From Nematostella vectensis (lineage: Eukaryota > Cnidaria > Anthozoa > Actiniaria > Edwardsiidae), in NCBI RefSeq assembly GCF_932526225.1, contig NC_064040.1:10518856-10582855 (forward strand): a DNA stretch of 64,000 bases. Reading direction: 5' to 3'. The position numbers were made by a program, and so were the translations under genes. Below are positions 41,501 through 53,876 of this stretch, piece by piece. How positions within the stretch are numbered: the first letter of the stretch is position 1; each line of letters starts with the position of its first letter. A model generated the notes under the pieces. That model did not search any database, was not told the origin of the DNA, and saw nothing but the letters and a program-made list of their open reading frames with translations.

Positions 41501-44500
41501 GCGCTTTGCGTAAAATCGTCAGTGCCGTGGTTGAACTTTTCTTTATTTCAAAGGCAGCTTCAACTTGTCGAATTGCCACGGCTCTCTTCTCCTCTAGATG
41601 TTTAGCTATGTCATCGAAATGTTCGTTTAGTGTACGTATTTTACTGCCCATTTCACGTTCGAATTTAAGTTCGGTCATATCATGTAGGCGCTCGATTCTA
41701 TCTTTGCATTTTTCAACCATTTTCTTCAGCTCTTTTGCTGCCTGATTCCCTTCTGTGAAATCCAACAGCCTAAGAATTGTCAAATTATTTGGAAGGTTAT
41801 CCACGTTTCCTTGTTCGGTAACCTGCCTTGCATTGCAAAACGGACATTTAAAGGAATCGTGATCATTTGCCCTTCCATATAAATTACTATTCATTTCTCT
41901 GTACATTCCTCGTCCTCCTCCAAGTAGCGCTGAAACACAAGCTTTGCATAGTGTATGAGAGCAGTGCAGTAATTTGGGAACTCGGGTTTTTTCATTAAAC
42001 TCTTCCTGACACACACCACACGTACATTCATCGATGATAACTTTTGAAATTTCTGTTGTATCCGCCATCATTCTTTCTTCAAATACTCGATACTTCCAAG
42101 AAATCCATTGAAGCGCTGAAACCCGCCGTAAGAGTCAGCGGCTACACGTAGGCTAATAAGCGCCTTATTTATGTTTGTAACGCAACGCGCGTGACAGGCC
42201 ATGAGGATCTGATGAGCAGATTTACTCCGAGGCTTCACTTGAAAATCTTGGAGTCTTATTTTTCAGGTATTATCGAATTCGAATCATTAAATTAATTTGC
42301 CTTTATTTTCTGAGGCAGTAAAAGATTTAAAACACAAGTTGGGTCCAGAGTCGTCTAGTACATAACCGTGTTTGTGAAACCCTTCCCTCCAACATTTTCA
42401 AAACACTTTACTAGGTGTTTAAGAATGAGTCCCTGATAAGCTTTTGAGCGGGCCATCTTTGTGACCTATGGTGATGTGTTACCTAGAGGCCTAAAAACCC
42501 AAACCCGCTCAGAACAAATAAAAATATAAAACGTTTGGCTGGAGATATACCGTGCACATCAATATATCTTTAAAATGACTATAAAAATCTTTTTATTATC
42601 TTAATTATTATCGTTATATGTTAAAAAGCACCATATTAATAACATTTTAAATACAAGTTTAATTGCCTAATGTAACAAGGCGAGGGGAGAGGTATACCGG
42701 AAATTTGGTCCGCTGAAATGGGAAAACGAACCACCCCGCTCAAAATCCTGGCTACGGGCCTGTTAACTAATATATATTGGACACAACGCCAAAGAATCAC
42801 TGGTACCCATCCCCCCCCCCCCTTAGGGTGGTCCAGGGCATATTCCAGTGGGTCATTTGCCTGGTAGGCTAAAGGTTGGCTGATACCTCTGGTTAGTACC
42901 AAAAATGGATATTTGGTGTAAATGTGTTCGTGATCTTAGGAGTCTTCTTCCGCTTTGCCAAATTCTTTTAGCCTATTTGCAAACATGTTTGCACCAGAAT
43001 TCCTGACTTGGCAACATGAGGCTGAGTGTTAGGGGGTGATTGCACTGTAAGCCAAGACTTTATTTTAGCAAAAGAAGTAGTGTTGACAGATTTGTATGAA
43101 AACTGGTTGATTGACATTAAAAACGATTTCTAAAGCAGATTTTTTTCCCTCTACCTGTGCATGTGACTGAGAACGAGAAGCATTTTACTATATGCTCTAG
43201 TGTTAATGTCGCACAGCCATTTTAAAAGGCACAAGCGAAACTCATCTATATTTGTATTTCATCTCTCTCTATTTAGTGGCCAGCAAGATTGCATTTGGAA
43301 TTTGAAAGAATAAAACTGGCTCAAAACAAGTGCATGATATAATCCTGTCTAAAACTTAACCATTTTAGAGAACCTAAAATGAAACAGAATTATGTTATTC
43401 CCCATTCATTGAGCTTTCTAAAAACATACTATACTGTGTATGTAACAAAATTGTTGCAATTAAACATGACGTGTGTTTCAACATTTTACCCTTGACTCCC
43501 CATGTTCCATAACGTTGTGCAGGCTTATGCACCCCTGGCTTACCTGGCTAGTAAGTCCTTGGAATACAGCTTGCACCAGGCTTAAGGGCGTGGTCGGTCC
43601 AAGTACTTTACACCTCATATCATCAATACCAAGGAGTTCTGCTATCTCTTTGATTGCACGATGACAACTCAGGCCAAAGCCTTAGAAACAAGACAAGATG
43701 TTTGCATTAGTACTATTATAAAAATAGCTCAACAGCTAACAAAGCCTCAGGAACATTCATATGGAAGAAGGCAGTAGCAAGAGGAGAATACCTGCAAACA
43801 TAGGGGTTTTCATTGCTATGGAGAAAAGGGATGACTATTATGAAACCCTAACCCCTTGTGCCATAAAAATGATGCAAAAGATATCTATTGTAGGTTGGAA
43901 GGCAAACGATTGGGGAACTTTGATATGTGCTCCTACTTGGGGGTTAAAAGCATAATATTGGTGGTGGTGCGACTATAAGGGAACCCTAGTGAGAATAGCA
44001 GGGCACGGGGGGGGGGGGGGGGGGGGCAGATCTCGCTCTTTGTCAAGACAAGGAGTTGGTCGACTGATTATAGGTGTAGTTTTTGTATGGATTTGCATCT
44101 CAACTACAGGAAACCCAAATTTTTCTTTTCAAAGGCCAAGTAGAAAATACTGTAATTTATTCCCTACTCTAACGACCTTCTTACAATAGGAAGATAATGT
44201 AATGCAGGCTAGAAATCCATATGCATCCAGTCAAATGTGCACATTTGCTTGCAGGTTGCCTGCTTCTTGGATCTACAGTAAATCACCCAACTGGGTCATA
44301 TCCCTTTAAGGAAAAAAGCTAGACATACCCCCGTGTGCTGTGCTCTTATAGTATACATAGGTTCCAACACCCAGAGAAAATGCTTGAAAGATGATCTAGT
44401 TAGTAATCCCAGAAAAAAAAAGACCCACCTGGAGGCTTACGTTGGAAGATGATTTTCGTCTTTTTGAATTGTGTTTCAAAATCATGGAAAACTGTAAACA

Positions 44501-47500
44501 AACAAGTAAACAAAATGTAAATATATTAATGCATAAACCTCAATGACATACATAATATAGCAGTGCTTTCCAGGCTTTAAAACATGTAAGTCTAGACCTC
44601 CTTTTTCTGCTGTTCACATATATGTTGTTTTTCTTTTAAATAAGAGTTGATACAGTTTTTAATAAGAATAAAATAACTAAACAACTTCATATTCTTTTGG
44701 CCATCACTGTACACTTTAGAAGTGTACAGTATTAAAATATTTGCAAAGAAATCCCCTTATGCTTTTCCAATATTTTCGGTGCCCCCCCTCCCCTCCCCAA
44801 AACCGAAAATTGAAGGGGCAAAGGAAGGAATGGCAATGACCTGAGCAAGAGATTAGCTGCAAGCTTTGACAGAAAGTGAAGGGGAAGGAATTGGATTAAA
44901 CCATCATTAGAAAAAGAAAAGTGATGTACTCAATTTCTCAATGATGTGAGTAACTCCAGGTTGCAACCTGATAATGGTTGGTGCTATAGATGACGTAAAA
45001 GAAGCAAAAAGGCTTTTCGATCTTCTCCTTCCAAGAAAAGCGCAGCACGAGAAAAGAGAAAAGGTAGAGAGCGAGGAAGACAGCGAATCAGATATGAGCG
45101 AGGGTTTTGATGACGGAAAATGAGCGCTTATAGCATTAAAACAGGGTCTGGATGGGGGGTCTGCATGTCGGTAGTCAGCTAAGATTTCCATAATTTTTCG
45201 GTAAGAATTATCGGTCATTGTCGGTAGTCGGTGAATCTAAGCTAGTATTTGCTCTTTGTACCAAATTTCATGGATTAGTAATTAATAACTTATTGATAAT
45301 ACATTAGTTATGGATTAATAATTGACTGAATAATCGATGCAACAGGAAATACATAATGCAGATTCTGAAATGGCCAAATTTAAGTAGATTGACGATGGAA
45401 GAAGATGGAAGTAAAAAGTAAAAATACCGGAAATAATAAAATGTCGGTAGTCAGCAAATTTTTTTTGTCGCTTGTCACTAGTTTTTTTTCATGTTTTGTT
45501 GGTAGTCAGTTACTTTTTAAGCCGTTTGTCACTAGTCGGATTTGTATATATTTTAGATATTGACTATAAGCACTTTATAATATTATATAGGGGAAACCAT
45601 AAAAAGATGTATTTAGGGTGTATACAGGTTTGCATTGCATAGATAAAATGTGGCTTAATACATATTCTTGTCTGGACTGTGAATGACACCAAACCGAAAC
45701 AAGTTGAACCAAGAAGTCTGATTTGACACGTCAAAATATATAGTAGAGACAACACCCAAAAAATCAGAGACCCCACTTTAAAAATCCAAACACATTCGAC
45801 GCCCCCTTTAGACCTCGGCAATTTATTGAGCACCCCCTCTCCCCCGGGTTTCCTCACACACACCTCTCGGGATAATAAATGAACTTTCCCTAAATTATCT
45901 AGTCTGATTTCCAAAATCAATCCACCCAGTGGCATGAAAGCTGACCACGGGGGACCACTGTTTAAACTACTACCATATGTTTTATCTATTTATTATTATT
46001 ATATATCAATGTCCCCCTTCATGCTTGTCCCCGAGTATGTGCCTACTTTGCATAGCCATCTAGCTGTGTGTTTTGAGGTAACTTGGTCAAGTAACACCAG
46101 CGGCTGATAGCCATACAATGACTCTCCTTTTACTCACTTGTTCTGTTGTCACAGCGCTCGACAAAATACAGATAATTAACAGCCTTATTTCTTGCCTGCA
46201 ATAAGAATAGTGTCAGGACATTACAATTCCGTATGATGTTGTAGCACTTTCGAAAATAAAGAAAAAAAAGTGAATCAAAATATACTTATAATAATTTAAG
46301 CATTTAAAACGGTCTTACTTGTTTGCTACTTACTTTTCTTATGGCACTGATGGGTGTCCTTCCTTTGCCAACCCCAAATCCTGGAACAAGGTTATTAAAA
46401 AAATTTTGAGTGCAATGAAACATCCTTTTTGGGGCCAATTATAACTAATAAAAAATCAATTGGGAATTATGTGGTTGAAAGTAACTTAATCAAAGTTGAA
46501 CTGAGTCTTTGCTACAGTATTCCCTAAATATTTATCAATAGGGGACTTGCGCTAAGAGATCACATGGGTGGCAAACTAGCAGCTTCTTTTGGGTCCTGGG
46601 CTCCCCCAGTTGGTTTCTCAGCCCCAAGTTTACACCATGAAAACACCCCTACACAACTCCTCTACCAAATCTGGCAAATTTGTGGGCAGCTTGATTTTAT
46701 TCATTTCCAGACTCCCCCTCCCCAGCCCGTTGGCTTATTTACACAAATCCAAAGATTTCAGTAGCCTAAAATTTAGCCTAACCTTTGTGGAGCCTAACTT
46801 GGATCTTAACTTTTGTTGTTTACACTAAGAGAAAAATTGCCACCTATCCTCCACCCTGTCTATGAAAATAGTATGGAGCATTAAATAAAAATGGACTATA
46901 AAACGACAAAAGTCATTATTCATACTTCCTTGAATGTGGAAATGCAAAACAAGGGGTAAAAAAGAACAAGTCAAGTCCTTAAGAATGTCTGACAGCATTG
47001 CTGTTGTGAATAACAAAGAAGAGATTTTTATCAAGTTAAAGATATGAAGTACAAATAAAAAAAATTGAGTAACAATATTATGAATTATACCTGCAGCACC
47101 ATTCCTGTTACCCACTACGACAAGCGCCCGCAAGGATCTCTTTTTCCCACCAGATGTCACATTACTGACCCGGCGTAGCTGTTGACAAACAATCAATTTA
47201 AGTTACTTGTATGAAAGAAGAATTATAGGCACAAACATTCTCTATGACATATTTGAAGTGAAGGGTTTTTGCCCTACTATTGCATTATAGAATATATACA
47301 CTTTTTTAAAAAAAGGTTGTCAGTGTAAAGGCAATTGGCAAAGGGAAGTCCAAAAACAAAGGTGGCAAATAAATTCAAGCAATGTAAAAACCATATATTA
47401 AATACCTTTAATTGATAGTTTGTATGTTTAATACATATTTTTCTGAATTTGGAACAAATAAATTGGTCCTTAAATCCTGATCCATAGGTCCGTTTGGTCA

Positions 47501-50500
47501 TAGATTTGCAATATGCCAATCCCCATTTGCTGTTTATGACAACATTTTTTTAAATATTTGATGTGGTAATCAGATTGTGAGATATCCTAAGAATCAGGCC
47601 CTATTTATTGAAATCTTTAATCAGGAGTCATGGATCTTTTTTGGACACAAGATACTGTAATAAACCACCATTATTAACCACCCCTTTCCCATTAGAATGA
47701 TGATAAATAGAAATTTGATTGAGCCATTTGCTTTGTGGAATGGTTAACATTTTTGGGGGTTTGGTTTCATATATAATCTACAAAACCATGTGCCACACAA
47801 GTAGAATCAACAATAATACATTTTTGACATACCTCAACCACTACTGAATCAAAATTCTTGAGAACCTCTGAAAAATATACCCAACAAAAATCAATGTTAT
47901 TTTACAACTTCTCAATTCACACAGGAAGTAGTGGATCTCATTCATATTGCAGCCTGTACATGTTATGTAGAACCAGACAGAATAACACTCACATGTTTGC
48001 CGTTCAGAAAGCTCTCCCACATAATATAGATTTCACATGCGTGTTTGATGAGTGGAAATTGAATAATAGAAAAATGTATATAAAAATTGGGAGATTTGGT
48101 GTTCCACGTGGGAGAGAGTGAGAAGGGGTAAAAAATCTTGAGACTCCACTAGTTTTAACTAGACTATTTTAAAAAAACCTAAAAAGCAAAACTTGGCATT
48201 AAAGGTTTGATAAACCATTAATTGCAAAGCTATGAGCTACACATGCACAACAACAATCCCAACAGTATTACAGTATATACAAAAGACAAGAACAAAAAAT
48301 GTACCTCGATCAGATCTCTGAGGGTTACCAGCTTTTCTTCCTGGCCATGTCGTTCCACTCCATCCCCTTTCAAACCACTGGCCAGGTCTCCTGAACTCTT
48401 GGTCATCCTCTTTACCAGGAAGTCGCCCTTTCTCTACCACGTCCCCTTCAAGGATGACAGGCGCGTTGAACCCCTCCCACTGGGTCCCACCCCTGGCAAA
48501 TTTGAGCTTTTCTGGGTCGACACCTTTCTTGACTTTCTTTTTCCTGCCACGCCCTGTTCCTCTCCCCCCTGTCGCTGCAGCCCAGAGTTTGTCATACTCC
48601 TCTGAAAAAGTAATCAGGTAACATTATCAAACCTGGCTTTATTTCACTCAATTATCAACTTTCTTAATTCTTAAAACCAATAGGCCATTCAAATTATATA
48701 AGCTTGCGGGGTGCATCACAATAAAAACATACATCAACTACCAAAATGTAGTACATGGCTTTTTTAAGCTTGCACCAAACGAAGCGGGTGCTGCATGACA
48801 GTAGTCAAGGTAGGTTTCCATGTCAAGTGCACACACATGTTAGCTGAAATGGCTGATTCTCTTTGGAATATGTATATTGGTGTTGACTAGTGGCTGAAAT
48901 CTATTAGGTACTTTAACACATTGACCCCTCAACCGGTCTGTACCAGCTTTGAGAAGTACCCACAATCCAAAAAATTCATAAATGCGAAATAAACACAACA
49001 AGATGAAGATACTCAGGCATCAGTCTAAGGGATAAATGGTCTTGAAGATATGCATCCAACCAAGGTGTTGGCAACTACTCTTAAGCTAAATAATAGCACA
49101 GGTTCTTTGACAAATTTCTAATCGAACAAGGAAAGAAAAGCAGAATCACCCCTCTCAATAAAACGCTCAAAATACCACACAAGGGAGAGAGATCAGCAAA
49201 CACAGCTCAAGACACAAATAGATAGCTTTATTCTGATCTTCCAGGTTTATTTCAATGGCCTTAAAACACAATGTCCACTCCTTGAAGGCTTGTAAAACCA
49301 CTTAGAGGAGTGTTGACTGGCCCTCCCCTCGTTAATTTTTCCCTGGATTATTAACGAGGGGAGGGCCAGTCAACACTCCTCTCCCCAAAGTCAGATGGTT
49401 TTTTATAAGTCTTTTCACCTCGAAGCCAAACAAATCAATTCCAGGTCATACAGCCCCAGAATAGCAGTCTAAACAATTTTGGAATCAATTTGGTTTCAGA
49501 AAAGACAGCATTTAGGAGAGCTGTGGTGATTCATTAGAAAATTATTTTCTCATCCAGGCAAAGCCAAACAAGAAAAAATCACCATGAATCCACCTTTGCT
49601 TGCAAATATCCATAAGCAAAGCACTCAATTATGCCCCAATACACTTCATGACGTCCTGAGACACTCCTAATATGCTCATAGCTGTATTTTTGATAAAAAA
49701 ATACAAGCAACCATCAACTTGTGTTAGTTAGACGAGGGATCAAAAGTGGGGACCGCAAAGCACTGTTGGAAAGCTTGGATACTGCTGACTAGGTGCAGCT
49801 GTGTTTGACTTTGACCGGCTGTATAAAACTCAGAATAGGGGGAGAGGTATCTGTTTTTAGTCTGTTTTTTTTGTAAATTCAGCTCAAAAATAGCCAGGAG
49901 TCAATGGGTTAAGTGCCTGATAACCAAGTTTTCAAAAAAGTGTTACCCAGGCCCATACCAAGGATTGTTCTTGGGGAAGGGGGGCAAAATCTGAAAAAGT
50001 AGACTATTTTTTGGGGGGGAATCATCGGATTTGGCTACAAAAAAAGTTTAACTTGGATTTATGACATACCAGAGTGATCTAGAATGCCTTTTTTTATCTA
50101 TTTGCTTCTGCTTATAGTTTTATCTACAAATAGCACGTTTACTGCGAACCAAATGTTGGGGGGGGGGGCGAAAGTACCCCGCGAACCCCCCCTGGGTACA
50201 GGTCTGTTACCTTTGTTGCTTGCCAAATTTCTTTGAATGTTCAGCTGGGGTCCGGCAACAGATCCACGTATGGCAATAGCTTAAAATAAAAGAGCTGGTT
50301 TAGTTTTCTAATAGAAGGAAAAGTTACGTTAATACATCTATGTCCACACAGTAGAAAAGCAAATAGTAACAATTGTCGAATACCTCTGGTCAGAGAAGAT
50401 AGCACGGTGAAACTTGGAGCTAAACTGGACGCCTTTGCAGACGCTTGAGCTGCATACAACGGTGAAATCAGCCTAAAACCACTGCTAGAACACGCTCTTC

Positions 50501-50525
50501 GGAGAAGCATGTATGCAGCGGCCAT
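38567..50525 (-). CDS. MRPS5: Mitochondrial ribosomal protein S5 (uS5m), 9 exons, 360 aa
   Basis: Component of the mitochondrial small ribosomal subunit. Exons in transcript order: 50525-50384, 48601-48305, 47867-47833, 47178-47091, 46380-46334, 46195-46138, 44491-44429, 43680-43544, 38782-38567. All junctions keep frame. S5 landmarks are [60 protein letters not shown] and [17 protein letters not shown] followed by PIVVASP; human MRPS5 has the same blocks in this order. The N-terminus ([18 protein letters not shown]) is a typical mitochondrial presequence. Exon 2 is basic, rich in GRGRKKK. The final intron (about 4.8 kb) contains an intronless RING gene and a 31-bp minisatellite. It shares a short divergent promoter with COX16. 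Confidence 0.93.
40100..40812 (+). repeat. 31-bp minisatellite, about 22 units
   Basis: Units read CACAATTGTGTCTATCCTGR plus AAACACCTATC, with two longer variants near 40,440-40,530. The array makes long open frames on the plus strand with a repeating [12 protein letters not shown] pattern, which are artefacts of the period. It lies in the last intron of MRPS5, downstream of the nested RING gene. Confidence 0.95.
40986..42071 (-). CDS. RING-finger E3 ligase with C-terminal transmembrane helices, nested intronless gene (361 aa)
   Basis: Probable membrane-anchored ubiquitin ligase. The RING has C18, C21, C37, H39, C42, C45, C76 and C79 in the right order ([17 protein letters not shown]). A long charged helical region (about 105-260) is predicted coiled coil. 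Two hydrophobic segments follow (about 283-300, [18 protein letters not shown]; and about 338-358, [16 protein letters not shown]). I see no B-box cysteine pattern, so this resembles TRIM13/TRIM59-type ER proteins in plan without the B-box. The gene starts with two ATGs (42071 or 42068). It has no introns and sits in the last intron of MRPS5 on the same strand, suggesting origin by retroposition or an independent promoter. Exact orthology is not settled. Confidence 0.8.
   Translation of the reverse strand: MMADTTEISKVIIDECTCGVCQEEFNEKTRVPKLLHCSHTLCKACVSALLGGGRGMYREMNSNLYGRANDHDSFKCPFCNARQVTEQGNVDNLPNNLTILRLLDFTEGNQAAKELKKMVEKCKDRIERLHDMTELKFEREMGSKIRTLNEHFDDIAKHLEEKRAVAIRQVEAAFEIKKSSTTALTILRKARNSIRSADDVLKRNDAKEIIDSRSKLVTELRENCLEGRLEEGKLLMVEETHHIEFVASQDIYKQKLGEVEVKYLLQNKPRLLGRTSLCKDVFFVIFVSLGLLSLNLIESEMSPKQKLRALQDVFLDTVTKNSRVIQLQNYLPMISKVTPIFFVVIGCCIWFTFCVQFGLVT
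45145..45541 (+). repeat. Interspersed repeat rich in GGTAGTCGG motifs (copy B)
   Basis: Starts GGTCTGGATGGGGGGTCTGC and carries several GTCGGTAGTCRG motifs. It matches 5,170-5,542 in the opposite orientation. It lies in an MRPS5 intron. Confidence 0.6.
48913..49912 (+). mobile_element. 1-kb non-autonomous DNA element, copy 2 (complete, TTAA ends)
   Basis: The element is exactly 1000 bp from TTAA to TTAA. Left end TTAACACATTGACCCC and complemented right end TTAACCCATTGACTCC match at 14 of 16 positions. It is homologous to 18,443-19,440. No transposase frame. A hairpin at 49,304-49,382 is absent from the other copy. TTAA ends suggest a piggyBac- or Kolobok-type parent; this is inference. It lies in MRPS5 intron 1. 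Confidence 0.82.
49304..49382. repeat. Perfect 33-bp hairpin inside the 1-kb element
   Basis: The arm at 49,304-49,336 is the exact complement of 49,350-49,382, with a 13-nt loop. The loop and left arm together are an inverted copy of the sequence just downstream, replacing sequence that copy 1 has at this place. Confidence 0.9.
49948..50206. mobile_element. MITE with CAGGCCCATACCAAGG termini, 5-bp target duplication TTACC
   Basis: Left end CAGGCCCATACCAAGG, right end CCTGGGTACAGGTCTG. TTACC directly precedes and follows. Internal poly-G run. It sits next to the 1-kb element, in MRPS5 intron 1. Confidence 0.72.
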
Positions 50526-50801
50526 GTTGAATTTGGATGTGAATCCGCGATCAGTCTTGTCAGCAGAAATGCAGAAAACTCAAGTAGGTGAATTAAAATT
50601 AAAATTCAGCAGATTTTATTTGTTTTGTGTCCAATATTACAGCCAAAAATAACTGTACTTATCTATAAGTATTAAAAAGGAAACAAGAAAGGGAATGTTA
50701 TACTTAAAAAATAATAACGATTTGGTAAGAACAGGTTTCCTGTGGTAGTATTCCTTATTTTTGGGGGGAGGGAGGGTAAGGCATAAAAGTCAAATTTCAA
50801 A
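50526..50801. promoter_or_regulatory. Divergent promoter interval MRPS5 / COX16
   Basis: Only 276 bp separate the opposed start codons of two nuclear genes for mitochondrial proteins. Both coding starts lie in an ATGGC(G/C)GC context. A shared bidirectional promoter is likely. No TATA box recognised. Confidence 0.65.
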
Positions 50802-52572
50802 ATGGCGGCAGGATTTCTTTCTTCTTTGAGCAGAACACAACGACGATTTCTTCGGTTTGGCGTGCCAATGCTGGTTAGTAATAATGTGTATTGTGGTGAG
50901 CTATATTATATTTTTTCCAGCTATAGTGGAGAAAGTTTTGCTGTTACAGAAGCTTGTTAACTCAAATTTTAAAAATGCTTAGTCATACAAAGTCATCATT
51001 TATACTTACTTAAGTTAGTATTTACTTATATTTCTCGCATTTGCCCTGTCAGAGCTCAGCATGTGTTTACAACCAACTGACTTGTATGATTTCTTCATGA
51101 AATAGATTGATATGCAAATGATTTTCTGATGACAAACTGAGCATATTAGGTTCCTATGATAATAACAAAAAAAAAAAAATGAATTTTTATTTGCACGCAG
51201 TAATTAAGTTCAACATAGGTTTTTTTAACATATAAAAAACTTACATTTACATAAGATAATATTATAATTTTATTTTTAGACTTATTTTACAAAAAGAAAA
51301 AAACTAATGTTGCATACCAATAATGGGGGCAAATTGTTTGGTGCGGGTACCCTAGATAATCAAGCTAGGCTGCACTTGAGTGTTGGGGGGAATTTCTGCC
51401 TGCCTCAAATAGCTACCGCTAATTGCGGAGAGTCCCGATACAACATAGTTATTTAGTTAGAAAATGAATAAATAAATGGGAAAAATTTTAATAAAAGGTG
51501 AAAGATAAAAAAATGTTTGACCAAGCTATGAGATTAAAAAACTGGGTTTTCGATTTAAAATGATAAAATTGCATGCTTCACAGGCTAATACCAAATGGGA
51601 TAAAGTGGGGTTAAAAGAAATTGCTGGAATTAAAAAAAAGTTTAAGTTCTGTATGTTTTAAACCCTTTTCCAAAGTGCCCTCCACAATGCAATCATTTGC
51701 ATACAGTGCATTCTAAAACCATGTGTTTCCTAGGTTCTTGTAGTTGGTGGATCTCTTGGGCTAAAGGAATTCACAGATATCAAAATAAAAAGGAGAGACA
51801 CAAAGTTCCAAAAGGTAAAAATAGATTGTCTGTTGTCAAAAAAAATACACAAATTATTTACATAGTGCTATAGCATTATAAAGTAATTCTTCTTCTAAGT
51901 GGGGGGAGGGAGGTTACAGATAAGCAGGTGTAGGTCTAACTATCACCAAGATTCTAGATTTGAAGAGAAAATTGAGCGAGTACTGAAAGCGTGCTGGGTA
52001 GATCTAGAAAAAGAATAAACAAACTTAGATCTGTTTGGCAAAAATTCACAAGACAATGCATGTTTTATACAGATTTTAAGATAAAAATGCAGATGTTACA
52101 CAGTCTTGTGATTTCATTTCTCAGCTCACAAAGGAGGAGGCACTGAAGGTTTTACCAAAGCGAGAGAAGCAAATTACTCTTGAAGATGCCTACACAGTAA
52201 GTGACTTCCGTCCGTACGTCTGTCCATCAGTCTGTCTCTTTCTTTCTTCATGAAGGCCTGACCAAACATTGAAACATGTTTGTACATTTACCCACTCAAA
52301 GAACATAGCAATTAATTTGGAAGTGTTTGTATTGAGCAACATGTTTTGCTGTTAAACCAGCAATCAAACAAAATATTTCATGTGCTTTGTAACTTTTATT
52401 GAATCATAGCTTAAAATTTTCATGGCACCACTTTGATCTGTAAAATACGTTAAAACAGATTGTGTAAACACATTTAAATAAATCACTCTACTTTTAGGAA
52501 ATAGCCAAAGAGGTTGACATTGATCGGTGGGAGAACAAACGGGGACCAAGACCCTGGGAGGAAAGCAAATAA
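50802..52572 (+). CDS. COX16: Cytochrome c oxidase assembly factor COX16, 4 exons, 99 aa
   Basis: Inner-membrane assembly factor for complex IV, involved in COX2 maturation. Exons: 50802-50873, 51734-51814, 52125-52196, 52498-52572. All introns are phase 0, so exons are whole codons. The product has a short basic N-terminus, one transmembrane helix with the family signature FGVPMLVLVVGGSLGLKEF, and the conserved C-terminal WENKRGPRPWEE. Human COX16 has YGVPMLLLIVGGSFGLREF and IRGPRPWED as I recall them. Length matches the family (~100 aa). The exons are each under 90 bp. AATAAA occurs near 52,850 as a possible polyadenylation signal. Confidence 0.93.
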
Positions 52573-53876
52573 CAACAACTTATACTCTTGGATGTATAGC
52601 TGCAGGCCTTGATGACAGGCAACATAAAGTACTATAGTAATTCAGCTTTCTGGCCCTATTTCTGAGCTGGTGTTTAGGAAGAGCTGATTGCAGGCAAAGT
52701 AACACAGCCATAAAACAGTAATGGCACTTGAGGTACTAGAAGTATGTGACATGATGAAGAGCTAGTATCTGAAAAAGGCATTTGGAGCGATAATTTTGAA
52801 CTTCTTGAGTTGAATACCTTGAGGTACAGTATAAAATGTTATTAAATGGAAATAAAGAGTAACTTTGAAAATAAAAATATTTTTAATACAATTTAAACTA
52901 TGTATGAACAATACAGGGATTTTTTTAAAGATTCCTTCGTAATGAAAGTTGTGTAAAGTAGTCAAAAATCATGTTTTATAGATATTTTGTTCCTACAGTA
53001 GTTTAATTTTACTTAGTCTTTCTGTGTAGATCCAGTGCACTAAAGGGACAAGGTGGTGTGACATATGAAGCGTGACGGAAGAATTGAAAGTAGCTAAACA
53101 GCTTAGTATAAAAACTTTCGACTGAGTTGAACATCAAGGAGATAATTGATTAACAGATGTTTAAAGATAATTGATATAAAATATTGGTAGCAACTTATAC
53201 TCACAAAAAATGGTTATTTATTGTAATAATTCTTTATCCATTATCATTCATTTTTACCAATTATTAGTTTTTATGAAGTTTTACCAATTACATTGTAATA
53301 AAAGTATAATAATACAAGTCTCACTAAATCCAGTAAACATTATTGTCTTGACATTTAGATACTACGTACTGTTTGTATTTATATAATTCCATGTAAACTG
53401 TATAAACTGAGGGCACAAAATAGCCTTCATGCTTTAAGAAACTATTACATAGTGTGTAACCTATGTCACTTTGGACTACTTGAGATATCAAAACAAGAAC
53501 AATTAAAACATGTTCCTTGACGGTTGATAGAAAGTCAGGCTTAGGGTATTAAATGGCAGGGAGTAGACCAGGGTGGGTGGGGGGGAAGGGAAGGGAGGGG
53601 TAGGTACATTTTTTGTTAAACATTTCTTCTCTTAGAATTTTTGGTGTACAATATTGTAAATGCTCTCTCAAATACCCTATGGCATTTTAGCTAAACACCC
53701 CAATACCAGGGTGGTGAAAAGGAGAAAAACACATAGATACATGGACAGATCCAGGATCTGAGAGTGGCAGTGGGGTTGGGGTTGCAGTACAAAGGTGGTA
53801 TAATTTCACTCTCAAAATGCATTAAGCCACAACATTGTAGCCCTAACAACCCCTTTCCTGGTTCCACCACTGAGAT
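52573..53876. other. Convergent spacer between COX16 and the Mab-21 gene
   Basis: AT-rich sequence with 3' UTR character at both ends and a G-rich stretch at about 53,572-53,600. No gene seen. Confidence 0.5.

Noticed and set aside
42181-42260. CTGATGAG string, possible further hammerhead
   Set aside because: No stem II, no GAAA at the right distance and no cleavage triplet.
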